DNA from: Clostridia bacterium | Lineage (GTDB): Bacteria > Bacillota > Clostridia > Oscillospirales > CAG-272 | Assembly (NCBI GenBank): GCA_017501245.1 | Contig: JAFVXI010000001.1 | Location: forward strand, 1 to 44,378 | DNA: 44,378 nucleotides | Direction: 5' to 3' | In this document: piece after piece, positions 33,555 through 41,822 of the stretch | How the letters are laid out: every line of letters begins with the position of its first letter | Numbering within the stretch: position 1 is the first letter of the stretch | Position numbers and translations under genes: made by a program | The notes under the pieces: model-generated | What the model was told of the DNA's origin: nothing | Seen by the model: only the letters and a program-made list of their open reading frames with translations | Database searches by the model: none

Positions 33555-34139
33555 ATGAGGCTTTCGTTTATACGCGAGATGCAGAACGGGCGCATCAGGC
33601 TCGGCATAGAGTCGGGCGACGGGGTAGAGAAGTATACCCTCTCACGCGCACAGTACGAGGCTATGGGGCTCATCCTCGGGATGGAGCTTTCCTCCGACTT
33701 ATACGGCGAGATCCTCCGTGCCGACGGCGAGCACAGGTGTATGCAAAAGGCGCTCTCGCTCCTCTCCTACGGTGACAATACCGCAAGCATGCTCTATATG
33801 AAGCTTATCCGCTCGGGGCATCCTAAGGATATAGCCTCCGACTGTGTGAAGGAGTGCGTCCGCATCGGCTACGTAAACGAGCATAGGCAGCTTGAGCGGC
33901 TTATCCTGAGCGAGGCAAACACCGCCCTCAGGGGCAGGCTGCACATCCGTGCGAAGCTCTCGAAAAAGGGATATAAGCTGTCGGATATCGACCTTGTGAC
34001 CGACCGGCTCGTCGAGCGTGGCGAGATAGATTTTAAGGAGAGCCTTGAGAGGCTTTATTTGAAAAAGGGAGCCGCAACGGATGAGGAAAGGCGTGCTCTT
34101 GCGTTTAAGCACGGATACAGATCCTGCGATTTTGAGTGA
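33555..34139 (+). CDS. recX: RecA regulator RecX
   Basis: RecX binds RecA filaments and limits their activity. The 194 residues show the three-helix RecX repeats, including ALSLLSYGDNTASMLYMKL, then YVNEHRQLERLILSEANTALRG and IRAKLSKKGY. The ATG at 33555 has AAAGGAG 6 nt upstream; the in-frame TTG at 33537 is unlikely because the binding site would lie inside the gene. It is separated from recA by a strong hairpin and followed 6 bp later by the ABC exporter gene. Confidence 0.9.
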   Translation: MRLSFIREMQNGRIRLGIESGDGVEKYTLSRAQYEAMGLILGMELSSDLYGEILRADGEHRCMQKALSLLSYGDNTASMLYMKLIRSGHPKDIASDCVKECVRIGYVNEHRQLERLILSEANTALRGRLHIRAKLSKKGYKLSDIDLVTDRLVERGEIDFKESLERLYLKKGAATDEERRALAFKHGYRSCDFE

Positions 34140-34145
34140 GGTAAG

Positions 34146-35873
34146 ATGTTCAGAAAGTTTATAAGCTATTATAAGCCGCATCTCTTCCTGTTTACGGTGG
34201 ATATGATAGCGGCGGTCATAGTTTCGGTTTGCAACCTCGTTTATCCTACACTGGCTAAGGACATTATCAACGATTACGCCCTCAGGGATACGCCGACGGC
34301 GCTGATCATCGGCGCTCTCGTCCTTCTTGGGGTCTACGTTCTCAAATGCGTGTGCAACTACATAGTCGGCTACCACGGTCACGTCGTCGGCGTAAGGATG
34401 CAGGCGGATATGCGTGCGGATCTTTTCAGAAAGTATGAGTCGCTGCCCTTTTCCTATTTTGACGAGCATAAGACGGGCGATCTTCTCTCACGTCTGACCG
34501 GCGACCTCAACAGCGTTGCCGAGCTTGCGCACCACGGCCCCGAGAACGTATTTTTAGCCTTTCTTATGCTGATCGGCTCATTCTTTATGCTCGTGGGGAT
34601 AGACCTGAGGCTGACGCTGATAATGTTCGCCTTCGTGCCCTTTATCGTGCTGTTTGCGGTGCTTTCCCGACGCTCTATGTCCACGGCGATGAAGAACTCA
34701 CGCAAGCAGATGGCAGAGATCAACGTTGCGCTTGAAAACTCCATAACCGGCGTCAGAGAAACCAAGTCCTACGCCATGGAGGCGGGCGAGATCTGCAAGT
34801 TCGACAGGGTAAACGGCGTGTTCCGTAAGTACAGATGCGACGCTATGAGGTCGCTCGGCTCCTTCCACGCAGTTATGACCCTTTTGCAGGACGTGCTTTA
34901 TCTCGCGGTCATCTTCTTTGGCGGTCTGTTCTTTATGTGGGGCGAGATAGATGCGGGTGAGTTTGCCGCATTTATCCTCTACGTCAGCATGTTTTTAAAC
35001 CCCATCCAGCGCTTCGTCACGCTCTTTGAGCAGCTGCAGGAGGGCATGGCGGGCTTCTCGAGGTTTTACGACATTATGATGACCGAGGGCGAGGAGGATA
35101 ACGGCACGGTAGTGCTTGACGACGTCAGAGGCGAGATAGTTTTCGACGGCGTTACCTTCGGCTATGCGGCAGACGACGGAAGCGACAGTCGACCTGTCAT
35201 CAGCGATTTTTCGCTCAGGATAGAGGCGGGCAAAACGCTCGCTCTCGTCGGCCCCTCGGGAGGCGGAAAAAGCACGCTGTGCAATCTCATTCCAAGGTTT
35301 TATAACATAAAGGAGGGAAGGATAACCCTCGACGGCACCGACATCAGGGATATCAAGCTATCCTCTCTTCGCTCGAGCATAGGCTCTGTGTCGCAAAACG
35401 TGTTCCTCTTTGACGGAACGGTAAGGGAAAATATCGCCTACTCGCGCCCCGACGCAACCGACGAGGAGATCATCGACGCCGCAAGGCGTGCAAACATCCA
35501 CGAGTATATCACGACTCTTGAAAATGGCTATGATACCGAGGTCGGCGAGCGGGGCGTAAAGCTCTCGGGCGGCCAGCGCCAGAGGATAGCCATCGCAAGG
35601 GTGTTCTTAAAGGATCCTAAGCTCCTTATCCTCGACGAGGCGACCTCCGCCCTCGACAACATCACCGAGATGCAGATCCAGTCCTCGCTTGAGGAGCTGT
35701 CGCTCGGCAGGACGGTGGTCGTCGTCGCACACAGGCTCTCAACCGTCAAAAACGCTGACAGAATAGTCGTGCTCGGCGAGGGAGGAATCATCGAGGAGGG
35801 AACTCACGAGGAGCTTATCGCCAAGGGTGGCGAATACGCAAGACTTTACGCTTATCAGTTCAAGGAGAGCTGA
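34146..35873 (+). CDS. ABC exporter, fused permease/ATPase (MsbA/lipid-drug exporter type)
   Basis: A 575-residue half-transporter with six membrane spans in the first 310 residues and a C-terminal ATPase. The ATPase has Walker A GPSGGGKST (about 369-377), Q-loop SVSQNVFLFDGTVREN, signature LSGGQRQRIAIAR, Walker B LLILDEATSALD and switch VAHRLSTVK. It would work as a homodimer exporting a lipid, drug or peptide; the substrate cannot be told. GTGAGG precedes the ATG closely. It lies directly after recX and before azlCD, probably in one transcript. Confidence 0.92.
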   Translation: MFRKFISYYKPHLFLFTVDMIAAVIVSVCNLVYPTLAKDIINDYALRDTPTALIIGALVLLGVYVLKCVCNYIVGYHGHVVGVRMQADMRADLFRKYESLPFSYFDEHKTGDLLSRLTGDLNSVAELAHHGPENVFLAFLMLIGSFFMLVGIDLRLTLIMFAFVPFIVLFAVLSRRSMSTAMKNSRKQMAEINVALENSITGVRETKSYAMEAGEICKFDRVNGVFRKYRCDAMRSLGSFHAVMTLLQDVLYLAVIFFGGLFFMWGEIDAGEFAAFILYVSMFLNPIQRFVTLFEQLQEGMAGFSRFYDIMMTEGEEDNGTVVLDDVRGEIVFDGVTFGYAADDGSDSRPVISDFSLRIEAGKTLALVGPSGGGKSTLCNLIPRFYNIKEGRITLDGTDIRDIKLSSLRSSIGSVSQNVFLFDGTVRENIAYSRPDATDEEIIDAARRANIHEYITTLENGYDTEVGERGVKLSGGQRQRIAIARVFLKDPKLLILDEATSALDNITEMQIQSSLEELSLGRTVVVVAHRLSTVKNADRIVVLGEGGIIEEGTHEELIAKGGEYARLYAYQFKES

Positions 35874-35887
35874 AAAACTCCGAGATT

Positions 35888-36754
35888 ATGATAAAAGAAA
35901 ACAATAGTTTACAATGGGGAATAAGGGACGGTATGCCGATAGCTCTCGGCTACCTTGCCGTTTCCTTCGCTTTTGGTATATCCTCTGTTATAGCGGGATT
36001 ATCCTGGCTGGAGGCGACGCTTATATCCTTGCTTAATTTAACCTCTGCGGGTCAGCTTGCGGGAATGCCTATCATAGCTATGAGGGGCTCGCTCCTTGAG
36101 CTTGCGGCAACGCAGCTCGTCATCAACTCGCGCTACTCGTTGATGTCGGTGTCGCTCTCGCAGAAGCTCGGCTTGTCGGTCAGCCTCGCCGACAGATTTT
36201 TCGTCGGATTTTGCAACACCGATGAGATCTATGCGGTCGCAACCTCTTACGGAGGCAGGGTTGGCAGGCGCTATATGATAGGTCTCGGCATACCGCCGAT
36301 AATCGGCTGGACGCTCGGAACTTTACTTGGCGCGATAGCGGGTGATATTCTCCCCGCCATACTCGTCACCTCGCTTTCGGTCGCTATGTACGCTATGTTT
36401 ATCGCCATCGTAGTGCCGAGGGCTAAGGAGGATATGCCGACGCTCTTATGCGTTGTTATCGCCGTTGCTCTCTCCTGTATGTTTGCCTTCGTTCCTATTT
36501 TTAAGGTCGTTCCCTCGGGCTTCGTCATCATCATTATCGCATTGACTGCGAGCCTCTTAATGGCGCTCGTTCATCCCGTCGATGACGAGGAGGACGCCGA
36601 CCCGTGTCGGGAAAACGGGCAGGGAGATGCCAAAGGGGCCGTCGATCCCGCCGTCAGCTTGGTTGACGATGCCTCGGCTACCGACCCGGCGCCCGACTGC
36701 TCGTGCGATGCCACATCGGATGCCACCTGTGCGAGAGAGGAGGCGACGAGATGA
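35888..36754 (+). CDS. azlC: AzlC-family branched-chain amino acid exporter, large subunit
   Basis: AzlC with AzlD exports branched-chain amino acids. Residues 1-230 contain the AzlC core (GIRDGMPIALGYLAVSFAFGISS; NLTSAGQ; FCNTDEIYAVA) with about seven hydrophobic segments. Residues 234-288 form an unusual hydrophilic Asp/Ala-rich tail with four cysteines (CRENG, DCSCD, ATCAR), absent from typical AzlC. The ribosome binding site is weak and the gene starts 15 bp after the ABC exporter, so reinitiation is likely. Its stop overlaps the azlD start in ATGA. Confidence 0.88.
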   Translation: MIKENNSLQWGIRDGMPIALGYLAVSFAFGISSVIAGLSWLEATLISLLNLTSAGQLAGMPIIAMRGSLLELAATQLVINSRYSLMSVSLSQKLGLSVSLADRFFVGFCNTDEIYAVATSYGGRVGRRYMIGLGIPPIIGWTLGTLLGAIAGDILPAILVTSLSVAMYAMFIAIVVPRAKEDMPTLLCVVIAVALSCMFAFVPIFKVVPSGFVIIIIALTASLLMALVHPVDDEEDADPCRENGQGDAKGAVDPAVSLVDDASATDPAPDCSCDATSDATCAREEATR

Positions 36755-37071
36755 CCGTATCACCTCACTTCTTCCTCTATCTTGCGGTTATGGCAGGAGT
36801 AACCTATCTTATCAGGCTTCTGCCGCTCCTCTTCGTCCGTAAGAGGATCAAAAACCGTTTCATCCGCTCCTTCCTTTACTACGTCCCCTACGCCGTACTT
36901 TCGGCTATGGCTTTCCCCGCTATCTTTTTCGCAACGGGGAATATCATATCCGGTGTTCTTGCGGCTGCCGTGTGCATTACGCTCGGACTATTTAAGCGAG
37001 GGCTGGTAACCGTTGCGGCGGGAGGCGCACTCACCGTGCTTATCTCGGAGCTTGTCATTATGCTTATATGA
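36751..37071 (+). CDS. azlD: AzlD-family small subunit of the branched-chain amino acid exporter
   Basis: A 106-residue membrane protein with three to four spans and the AzlD pattern YLIRLLPLLFVRKRI, then FLYYVPYAVLSAMAFPAIF. AGAGGAGG lies ahead of the ATG, which overlaps the azlC stop by 4 bp. The pair is expected to form one exporter. The coding sequence runs straight into a tandem repeat at its stop codon. Confidence 0.9.
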   Translation: MTVSPHFFLYLAVMAGVTYLIRLLPLLFVRKRIKNRFIRSFLYYVPYAVLSAMAFPAIFFATGNIISGVLAAAVCITLGLFKRGLVTVAAGGALTVLISELVIMLI

Positions 37072-37177
37072 AGCTTCCGGAAGTATCATAAGCTTCCGGC
37101 GGTATCACAAGCTTCCGGCGGTATCACAAGCTTTCGGTAGTATCACAAGCTTTCGGTAGCATCATCGGTAGTATGAT
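37071..37177 (+). repeat. Five 19-bp tandem repeats after azlD
   Basis: Units AAGCTTCCGGxxGTATCAy start at 37071, 37090, 37109, 37128 and 37147, and a partial unit follows. The second and third are identical; the others differ at two to five positions. The first contains the palindrome CTTCCGGAAG. The array starts at the last base of the azlD stop codon. Confidence 0.93.
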
Positions 37178-37186
37178 AAAAAATAT

Positions 37187-37252
37187 AAAAGCAGCCATGC
37201 CTGCGTGTCCTCTCATAGGATATCCCGGGCTATATGGCTGCTTTTGTTTTTT
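37187..37252. terminator. Bidirectional terminator between azlD and glnN
   Basis: AAAAGCAGCCAT pairs with ATGGCTGCTTTT; the 35-nt loop can form inner pairs (TCCT/AGGA). GTTTTTT follows on the plus strand, and on the minus strand the arm runs into TTTTATATTTTTT. It can serve both azlCD and the convergent glutamine synthetase gene. Confidence 0.87.
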
Positions 37253-37313
37253 CTATGCGGTGTAGCTATTGATATTTCTTGTAAATAGCGAAAAATGCAA
37301 AAGATAGTTGTCT

Positions 37314-39410
37314 TTATCTTACGCTGAAGAGGATATCTCCGTAGGTAGGCACGGGCCAATGCTCCCTCGCCGTGAGCGTTTCCATCTCGTCGACGATGGC
37401 TCTGAGGCTGTCCATCTTGGGATTTACCGTCTTTATGAAATAGAAGGATGCCTCGGGGCTCGACTTCTGCTGAGCGAGCTTTTCAACCCTCTCAAGCTCC
37501 TTTGCCCCAACGAAGGCGCGGGAGAGAAGGGCAGAGAGGCGCTCTATGAGCTCGACCTCTACCGACGTGTCGATAGCTGCGGATATCGCTCTTCTTGAGT
37601 TGACGGCATCCGAAAGCTCGCTGACGTAGCGGCTGACGGCGGGGATGAAATCTCTGAGGGTCATCTCTACCATCGTGCGCGCCTCGATGTTCTTCGTCTT
37701 GCGATAGCTTTCGTACAGGATCTCGCGGCGGGAGAGCATCTCCGCCTCGCTCATAACGCCAAAGCTCGTGAAGAGCTCTACGTTCTTTTCATCGGTGAAA
37801 TGCTCGTATGCCTCGGGCGAGGTCTTGTAGTTTGAGAGGCCTCTTGCCTTTGCCTCCGCCTCCCATTCCTTGGAGTAGGAGTTGCCGAGGAAGAGGATGC
37901 GCTGATGCTCCTTGAGGGTCGTGCGGATGAGCCTGCTCAACTCCTTGTCGAAGTCCTCGACCCCCTCGAGCCTGTCGGCAAATTCTCTGAAGGATGCCGC
38001 AACGGCAGTGTTTAAAACTATGTTGGCGAGCGCAATATTCTGCGCCGAGCCGATCATACGGAACTCAAATTTATTACCCGTAAAGGCAAAGGGCGAGGTC
38101 CTGTTTCTGTCTGTCGTGTCCCTTCTGATCGAGGGTACGGTCGAAACGCCGAAGGACATATATTTCGACGACTTTTTGGAATACGCCGAGCCGTCTATGA
38201 TCGAATGAACGAGGGCGTCAAGCTCGTCGCCGAGGAACACGGAGATGACCGAGGGGGGAGCCTCGTTTCCGCCAAGGCGGCAGTCGTTGCCCGCAGTTGC
38301 CGAGGAGAGGCGGAGCAGATCCTGATAGTCGTCAACAGCCTTGATAACGGCGGAGAGCGAGAGGAGGAAGAGCTTGTTTTCCTCGGGGGTCTTTCCGGGC
38401 TTTAAGAGGTTTACTCCGGTGTCGGTGCCGAGCGACCAGTTGTTGTGCTTGCCCGAGCCGTTGATGCCCTCGAAGGGCTTTTCCGCAAGGAGGCACTCCA
38501 TGCCGAAGCGGGGCGCAAGCTTTTTCATATATTCCATTATCAGCTGGTTGTGGTCAACGCCGATATTTACCGTGCCGTAGATGGGCGCAAGCTCGTGCTG
38601 AGAGGGGGCAGACTCGTTATGCTTGGTCTTTGAGCAGATGCCGAGCTTCCATAATTCGAGGTCTAATTCGTGCATATATTCGGCAACCCTCGTGGGGATG
38701 GCGCCGAAGTAGTGATCCTCCATCTCCTGCCCCTTTACAGCAGGCGCACCGAAGAGCGTCCTGCCGCAGAAGGCGAGATCACGCCTCGCCTTGAAATGCT
38801 CGCTGTCGATGAGGAAATATTCCTGCTCGGCGCCTACGGTGGTGATAACACGCTTAGTCGCCGTGTCGCCGAAGAGGCGCAGGATGCGCAGTCCCTCACG
38901 GTTGATTGCGTCCATAGAACGCAAGAGGGGCGTCTTAGTGTCGAGCGCCTCGCCGGTGTAGGAGCAGAACGCCGTCGGGATATAGAGCGAGCCGTCCTTG
39001 ATGAAGGCGTAGGAGGCAGGGTCCCAAGCCGTGTAGCCGCGTGCCTCAAAGGTCGCACGCAGGCCGCCCGAGGGGAAGGAGGAGGCGTCGGGCTCGCCCT
39101 TGATGAGCTCCTTGCCCGAAAACTCCATTATCGCCTTGCCGCCGCCAACCGGCGAGAGGAATGCGTCGTGCTTCTCAGCCGTGACGCCCGAAAGAGGCTG
39201 GAACCAATGGGTAAAGTGGGTTGCGCCGTGCTCTATCGCCCAGTCCTTCATAGCACCGGCAACGACGTCGGCTATGCTATTGTCGATCTCGCTGCCCTCG
39301 GCTATCGTATGTAAGAGCGAGCGATAAACGTCCTTGGGCAGCCTCTCTCGCATGACGTCCTCGCTGAACACCTGCGAGGCAAACAGCTCGGGGATATTGT
39401 GATTTGCCAT
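37314..39410 (-). CDS. glnN: Type III glutamine synthetase
   Basis: Makes glutamine from glutamate, ammonia and ATP. The 698-residue length and motifs are those of GSIII: N-terminal [26 protein letters not shown], a [11 protein letters not shown] metal-site strand, [22 protein letters not shown] and [15 protein letters not shown]. The ATG at 39410 follows GAGGAGGT. It has its own consensus promoter and stands alone; no nitrogen-regulation gene is adjacent. Expression control is not visible beyond the promoter. Confidence 0.95.
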   Translation of the reverse strand: MANHNIPELFASQVFSEDVMRERLPKDVYRSLLHTIAEGSEIDNSIADVVAGAMKDWAIEHGATHFTHWFQPLSGVTAEKHDAFLSPVGGGKAIMEFSGKELIKGEPDASSFPSGGLRATFEARGYTAWDPASYAFIKDGSLYIPTAFCSYTGEALDTKTPLLRSMDAINREGLRILRLFGDTATKRVITTVGAEQEYFLIDSEHFKARRDLAFCGRTLFGAPAVKGQEMEDHYFGAIPTRVAEYMHELDLELWKLGICSKTKHNESAPSQHELAPIYGTVNIGVDHNQLIMEYMKKLAPRFGMECLLAEKPFEGINGSGKHNNWSLGTDTGVNLLKPGKTPEENKLFLLSLSAVIKAVDDYQDLLRLSSATAGNDCRLGGNEAPPSVISVFLGDELDALVHSIIDGSAYSKKSSKYMSFGVSTVPSIRRDTTDRNRTSPFAFTGNKFEFRMIGSAQNIALANIVLNTAVAASFREFADRLEGVEDFDKELSRLIRTTLKEHQRILFLGNSYSKEWEAEAKARGLSNYKTSPEAYEHFTDEKNVELFTSFGVMSEAEMLSRREILYESYRKTKNIEARTMVEMTLRDFIPAVSRYVSELSDAVNSRRAISAAIDTSVEVELIERLSALLSRAFVGAKELERVEKLAQQKSSPEASFYFIKTVNPKMDSLRAIVDEMETLTAREHWPVPTYGDILFSVR

Positions 39411-39454
39411 GGTTTTTTACCTCCTCGTTTTGCGTCTTCTAAATTAATAAAATT

Positions 39455-39483
39455 ATTATACTGTATTGTTCTCCCGTTGTCAA
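39455..39483 (-). promoter_or_regulatory. Consensus promoter of glnN
   Basis: On the minus strand TTGACA (39478-39483), 17 bp and TATAAT (39455-39460), both perfect. The leader before the start codon is about 38 nt. Confidence 0.9.
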
Positions 39484-39529
39484 GAAGAAAAAAAGCAGGA
39501 AGTAAGAGGGAATAATGGAGGCGCATCTA

Positions 39530-39558
39530 TTGACTTTTGACGTGCGAGGTGGTATACT
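39530..39558 (+). promoter_or_regulatory. Promoter of the exonuclease gene
   Basis: TTGACT (39530-39535), 17 bp and TATACT (39553-39558), about 30 bp before the ATG region. Confidence 0.78.
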
Positions 39559-39596
39559 GTAAAATGGAAAATAACGCAGAAATGCGAGGATAGTAA

Positions 39597-40574
39597 ATGT
39601 ATTATATAACGCTCGACCTCGAGTGGAACCAGGCGTATGCTCAAAAGGCTATGGCTGTTCAGAGGCAGCTGTCACTCAGGCTGCGCGGAGAGGTCATTCA
39701 GATCGGAGCGGTGAAGATGGATAAGAATATGCGCATCTGCGGCTCTTATCAGGTCATCGTCAAGCCGAAGTTCTTTAAAAAGCTACATAGACACGTATCT
39801 ACCCTGACGGGAATAACGCAGGAGCAGATGGACAGCGGAATGATGCTCCCTGAGGCTGAGAGATCCTTCCGTGAGTGGTGTGGAGATGATTTCGTCTTTC
39901 TCACCTGGGGTCCGGACGACATTCCCATGCTGAAGGAAAACTTTAACGCCCACAGGCTCGACAGCTCCTGGCTCGAGCGCACCTACGACCTGCAGAAGAT
40001 CTTTAATATGCAGACCGACGGCGATATGAAGAGGCAGAGGTCGCTCGAATACGCTATGGAGTATTTTGAGCTGCAGCAGACCCTCCCTGCACACGATGCG
40101 CTCAACGACGCATATTTCACAGCCCTCGTAGCGAAAAAGCTCAACGTGCCCGAGGGGGTAAAGAAATACGACGAGGAGAAGGGCGATTATCTTGAGGAGT
40201 CGGTGATAGGCGACGCAGATGCCGGCGACGACGGCTACGTAACCATCACGGAGATGCTCGAGGACGATGTAGTCAAAAATCCCGAGTGCCCCATATGCCA
40301 TAAGCCCCTTAAGCTGATGGAGCAGGCTCTGCACACCAAGGGGCAGAGATACACCTTCTATTTCACCTGTCCTACCGACGGAGATATACTTGAGACGCTC
40401 AAGCTCCACAGAAACTTCAACGACACCTGGCGTGCAAAGCGCACGATGGCATATGCCACCGAAGAGGATATAGAGGGCTTTAAGCGTGGCCTCGAGAGGG
40501 CGACCATCAGACGTAAGTCAAGACCCCGTAAGGGACGTAGACCCAGAAGGGCGGAAAAGCCTGAGGTTAAGTGA
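39597..40574 (+). CDS. DEDDh 3'-5' exonuclease with cysteine-rich and basic tail
   Basis: A 325-residue protein whose first 185 residues form a DnaQ/RNase T-like exonuclease: D7 and E9 in LDLEWN, IQIGAVK, STLTGITQEQMD, WGPDD (D107/D108), and H166...D171 in AHDALNDAYFTA. The remainder holds C231-X2-C234 with C258, resembling a partial zinc ribbon, and a strongly basic end (RRKSRPRKGRRPRR) suited to binding nucleic acid. Whether DNA or RNA is the substrate is unclear. GAGGA precedes the ATG by 7 nt. The gene is monocistronic between its promoter and a strong terminator. Confidence 0.87.
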   Translation: MYYITLDLEWNQAYAQKAMAVQRQLSLRLRGEVIQIGAVKMDKNMRICGSYQVIVKPKFFKKLHRHVSTLTGITQEQMDSGMMLPEAERSFREWCGDDFVFLTWGPDDIPMLKENFNAHRLDSSWLERTYDLQKIFNMQTDGDMKRQRSLEYAMEYFELQQTLPAHDALNDAYFTALVAKKLNVPEGVKKYDEEKGDYLEESVIGDADAGDDGYVTITEMLEDDVVKNPECPICHKPLKLMEQALHTKGQRYTFYFTCPTDGDILETLKLHRNFNDTWRAKRTMAYATEEDIEGFKRGLERATIRRKSRPRKGRRPRRAEKPEVK

Positions 40575-40644
40575 AAAAAACTTAACACGGGGTGGCACTT
40601 AAAGTCATATTTTGAATGCTAAATCAACTGAATAGAGCTTTATT

Positions 40645-40716
40645 GACAAAGGGCTTGCATAGCCGACCGAGCGCTCGGTGCGGCAGAGTGTGCAGGCCCT
40701 TTGTCTTTTCTTTTTT
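40645..40716 (+). terminator. Terminator of the exonuclease gene, nested hairpin
   Basis: GACAAAGGGC(T)TGCA pairs with TGCAGGCCCTTTGTC, enclosing an inner hairpin CCGAGC/GCTCGG. TTTTCTTTTTT follows. Downstream, 40717-40914 holds AT-rich sequence and a GC-rich patch, but no gene I can support. Confidence 0.9.
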
Positions 40717-40860
40717 AGCGAAAATAATGATAATATGACAATAATAATTTACATATATTTGCAGTTTTCGGCATATTAATTCGTGTAAAGACGGCTTGGG
40801 CAGCATAAAAAAACGGCTCCCAGCCTGCGCTCTCGCACCTGCCTCGGCCTAGGTCCCGGC

Positions 40861-40980
40861 GTGCGCGTAAAATATTTCCGCATGCGCACTTCGCGAGAAT
40901 TTAAAATATTTATGTTGCAAACGGTCGCAGATAGTGATACAATAGACTTGACTAATTATATTTTGCGCATGTGCACGCAT
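40861..40980 (+). promoter_or_regulatory. Promoter of the AraC gene with flanking GTGCGC/GCGCAC elements
   Basis: TTGCAA (40915-40920), 17 bp and TACAAT (40938-40943). Upstream, GTGCGC (40861-40866) and GCGCAC (40884-40889) form an inverted repeat around an AT-rich centre. A related TGCGCATGTGCAC lies downstream of the -10 (40964-40976). These could be operator sites for the AraC protein itself; this is inference. Confidence 0.55.
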
Positions 40981-40997
40981 ATAAAGGAGGAGACGGC

Positions 40998-41822
40998 ATG
41001 GAGCTTTCGGAGCTTAACCCTTGCGTTTATTACGCCAGACGCTATGAGAAGATAAACAGAAAAGAGGAGTGCGCCTCCTATGTGCCGAGGCTCTTTTATA
41101 TCGTTTCGGGCGACGTCAGCTTTACCGTCGGCAAGGAGAATATCGGTCATCTCGGCGCAGGCTCGCTTTTGCTGATCGGTGCGGGAGTTCCTTATAAGAT
41201 GAAGGGGCAGTATCTTGATATGGTCGCCGTGGCATTCTCGCCCGTAGCAAACGAGCTGCCCTACGCCGCTATGCCATCCTCCGAGCTTGACCATTCGCTC
41301 CTCACAGATCACGGGCTGTCGCTTTTCAGTGGCTATAAGCTGCTCTCGGATATGGAGAGTGAGCGAGAGGAGCTATGCCGCATGTGTGACGTTTTTCTCA
41401 CTGCTGAGGGCTTTTATCTCGCCGAGCTTTCCGCCAGGCTCAAGCTCATCCTGTGCCGCATAGCCGAGGCTGTCGACGAGCATAGCCTGCCCTCGAGGAT
41501 GACGGTTGCGCTCGGTGAATATATACTTGAAAACATCGGCGAGGAGATCTCAAACACCGAGGTTGCGGCAACCTTCGGCTATCACCCCTTCTATATATCT
41601 AACGTCCTGAAGAGTGCAAAGGGTCAAACGCTCAGGCAGTATATCATCTCCTATCGCTTAAAGCTGGCAAAGGCTATGCTTATCGCTACCTCTAAGAGCG
41701 CTGCGGAGATCGCCGAGGAGTGTGGCTTTACCGACGCATCCTATTTTACCAAGATCTTCAGGCAGAATTTCGGCAGGACGCCAAAGGACTTCAGAAACGA
41801 ATTTAAGGACGAGTTTATATAG
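40998..41822 (+). CDS. AraC-family transcriptional regulator
   Basis: A 274-residue regulator. Residues about 25-100 look like a cupin-type sensing domain (LFYIVSGDVSFTVG...GAGSLLLIGAGVPYKM), and about 175-270 are the double helix-turn-helix AraC DNA-binding domain (NTEVAATFGYHPFYISNVLKS; AAEIAEECGFTDASYFTKIF; GRTPKDFR). The ligand is unknown. AAAGGAGGAG lies 7 nt before the ATG at 40998; an upstream in-frame GTG at 40971 precedes that binding site and is unlikely. Its TAG overlaps the GTG of the methyltransferase, so they share a transcript. Repeats around the promoter suggest autoregulation. Confidence 0.9.
   Translation: MELSELNPCVYYARRYEKINRKEECASYVPRLFYIVSGDVSFTVGKENIGHLGAGSLLLIGAGVPYKMKGQYLDMVAVAFSPVANELPYAAMPSSELDHSLLTDHGLSLFSGYKLLSDMESEREELCRMCDVFLTAEGFYLAELSARLKLILCRIAEAVDEHSLPSRMTVALGEYILENIGEEISNTEVAATFGYHPFYISNVLKSAKGQTLRQYIISYRLKLAKAMLIATSKSAAEIAEECGFTDASYFTKIFRQNFGRTPKDFRNEFKDEFI

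Noticed and set aside
33527-33555. TTGACA ahead of recX as a promoter
   Set aside because: The -10 position would fall on CGAAGA at the recX start codon; no match.
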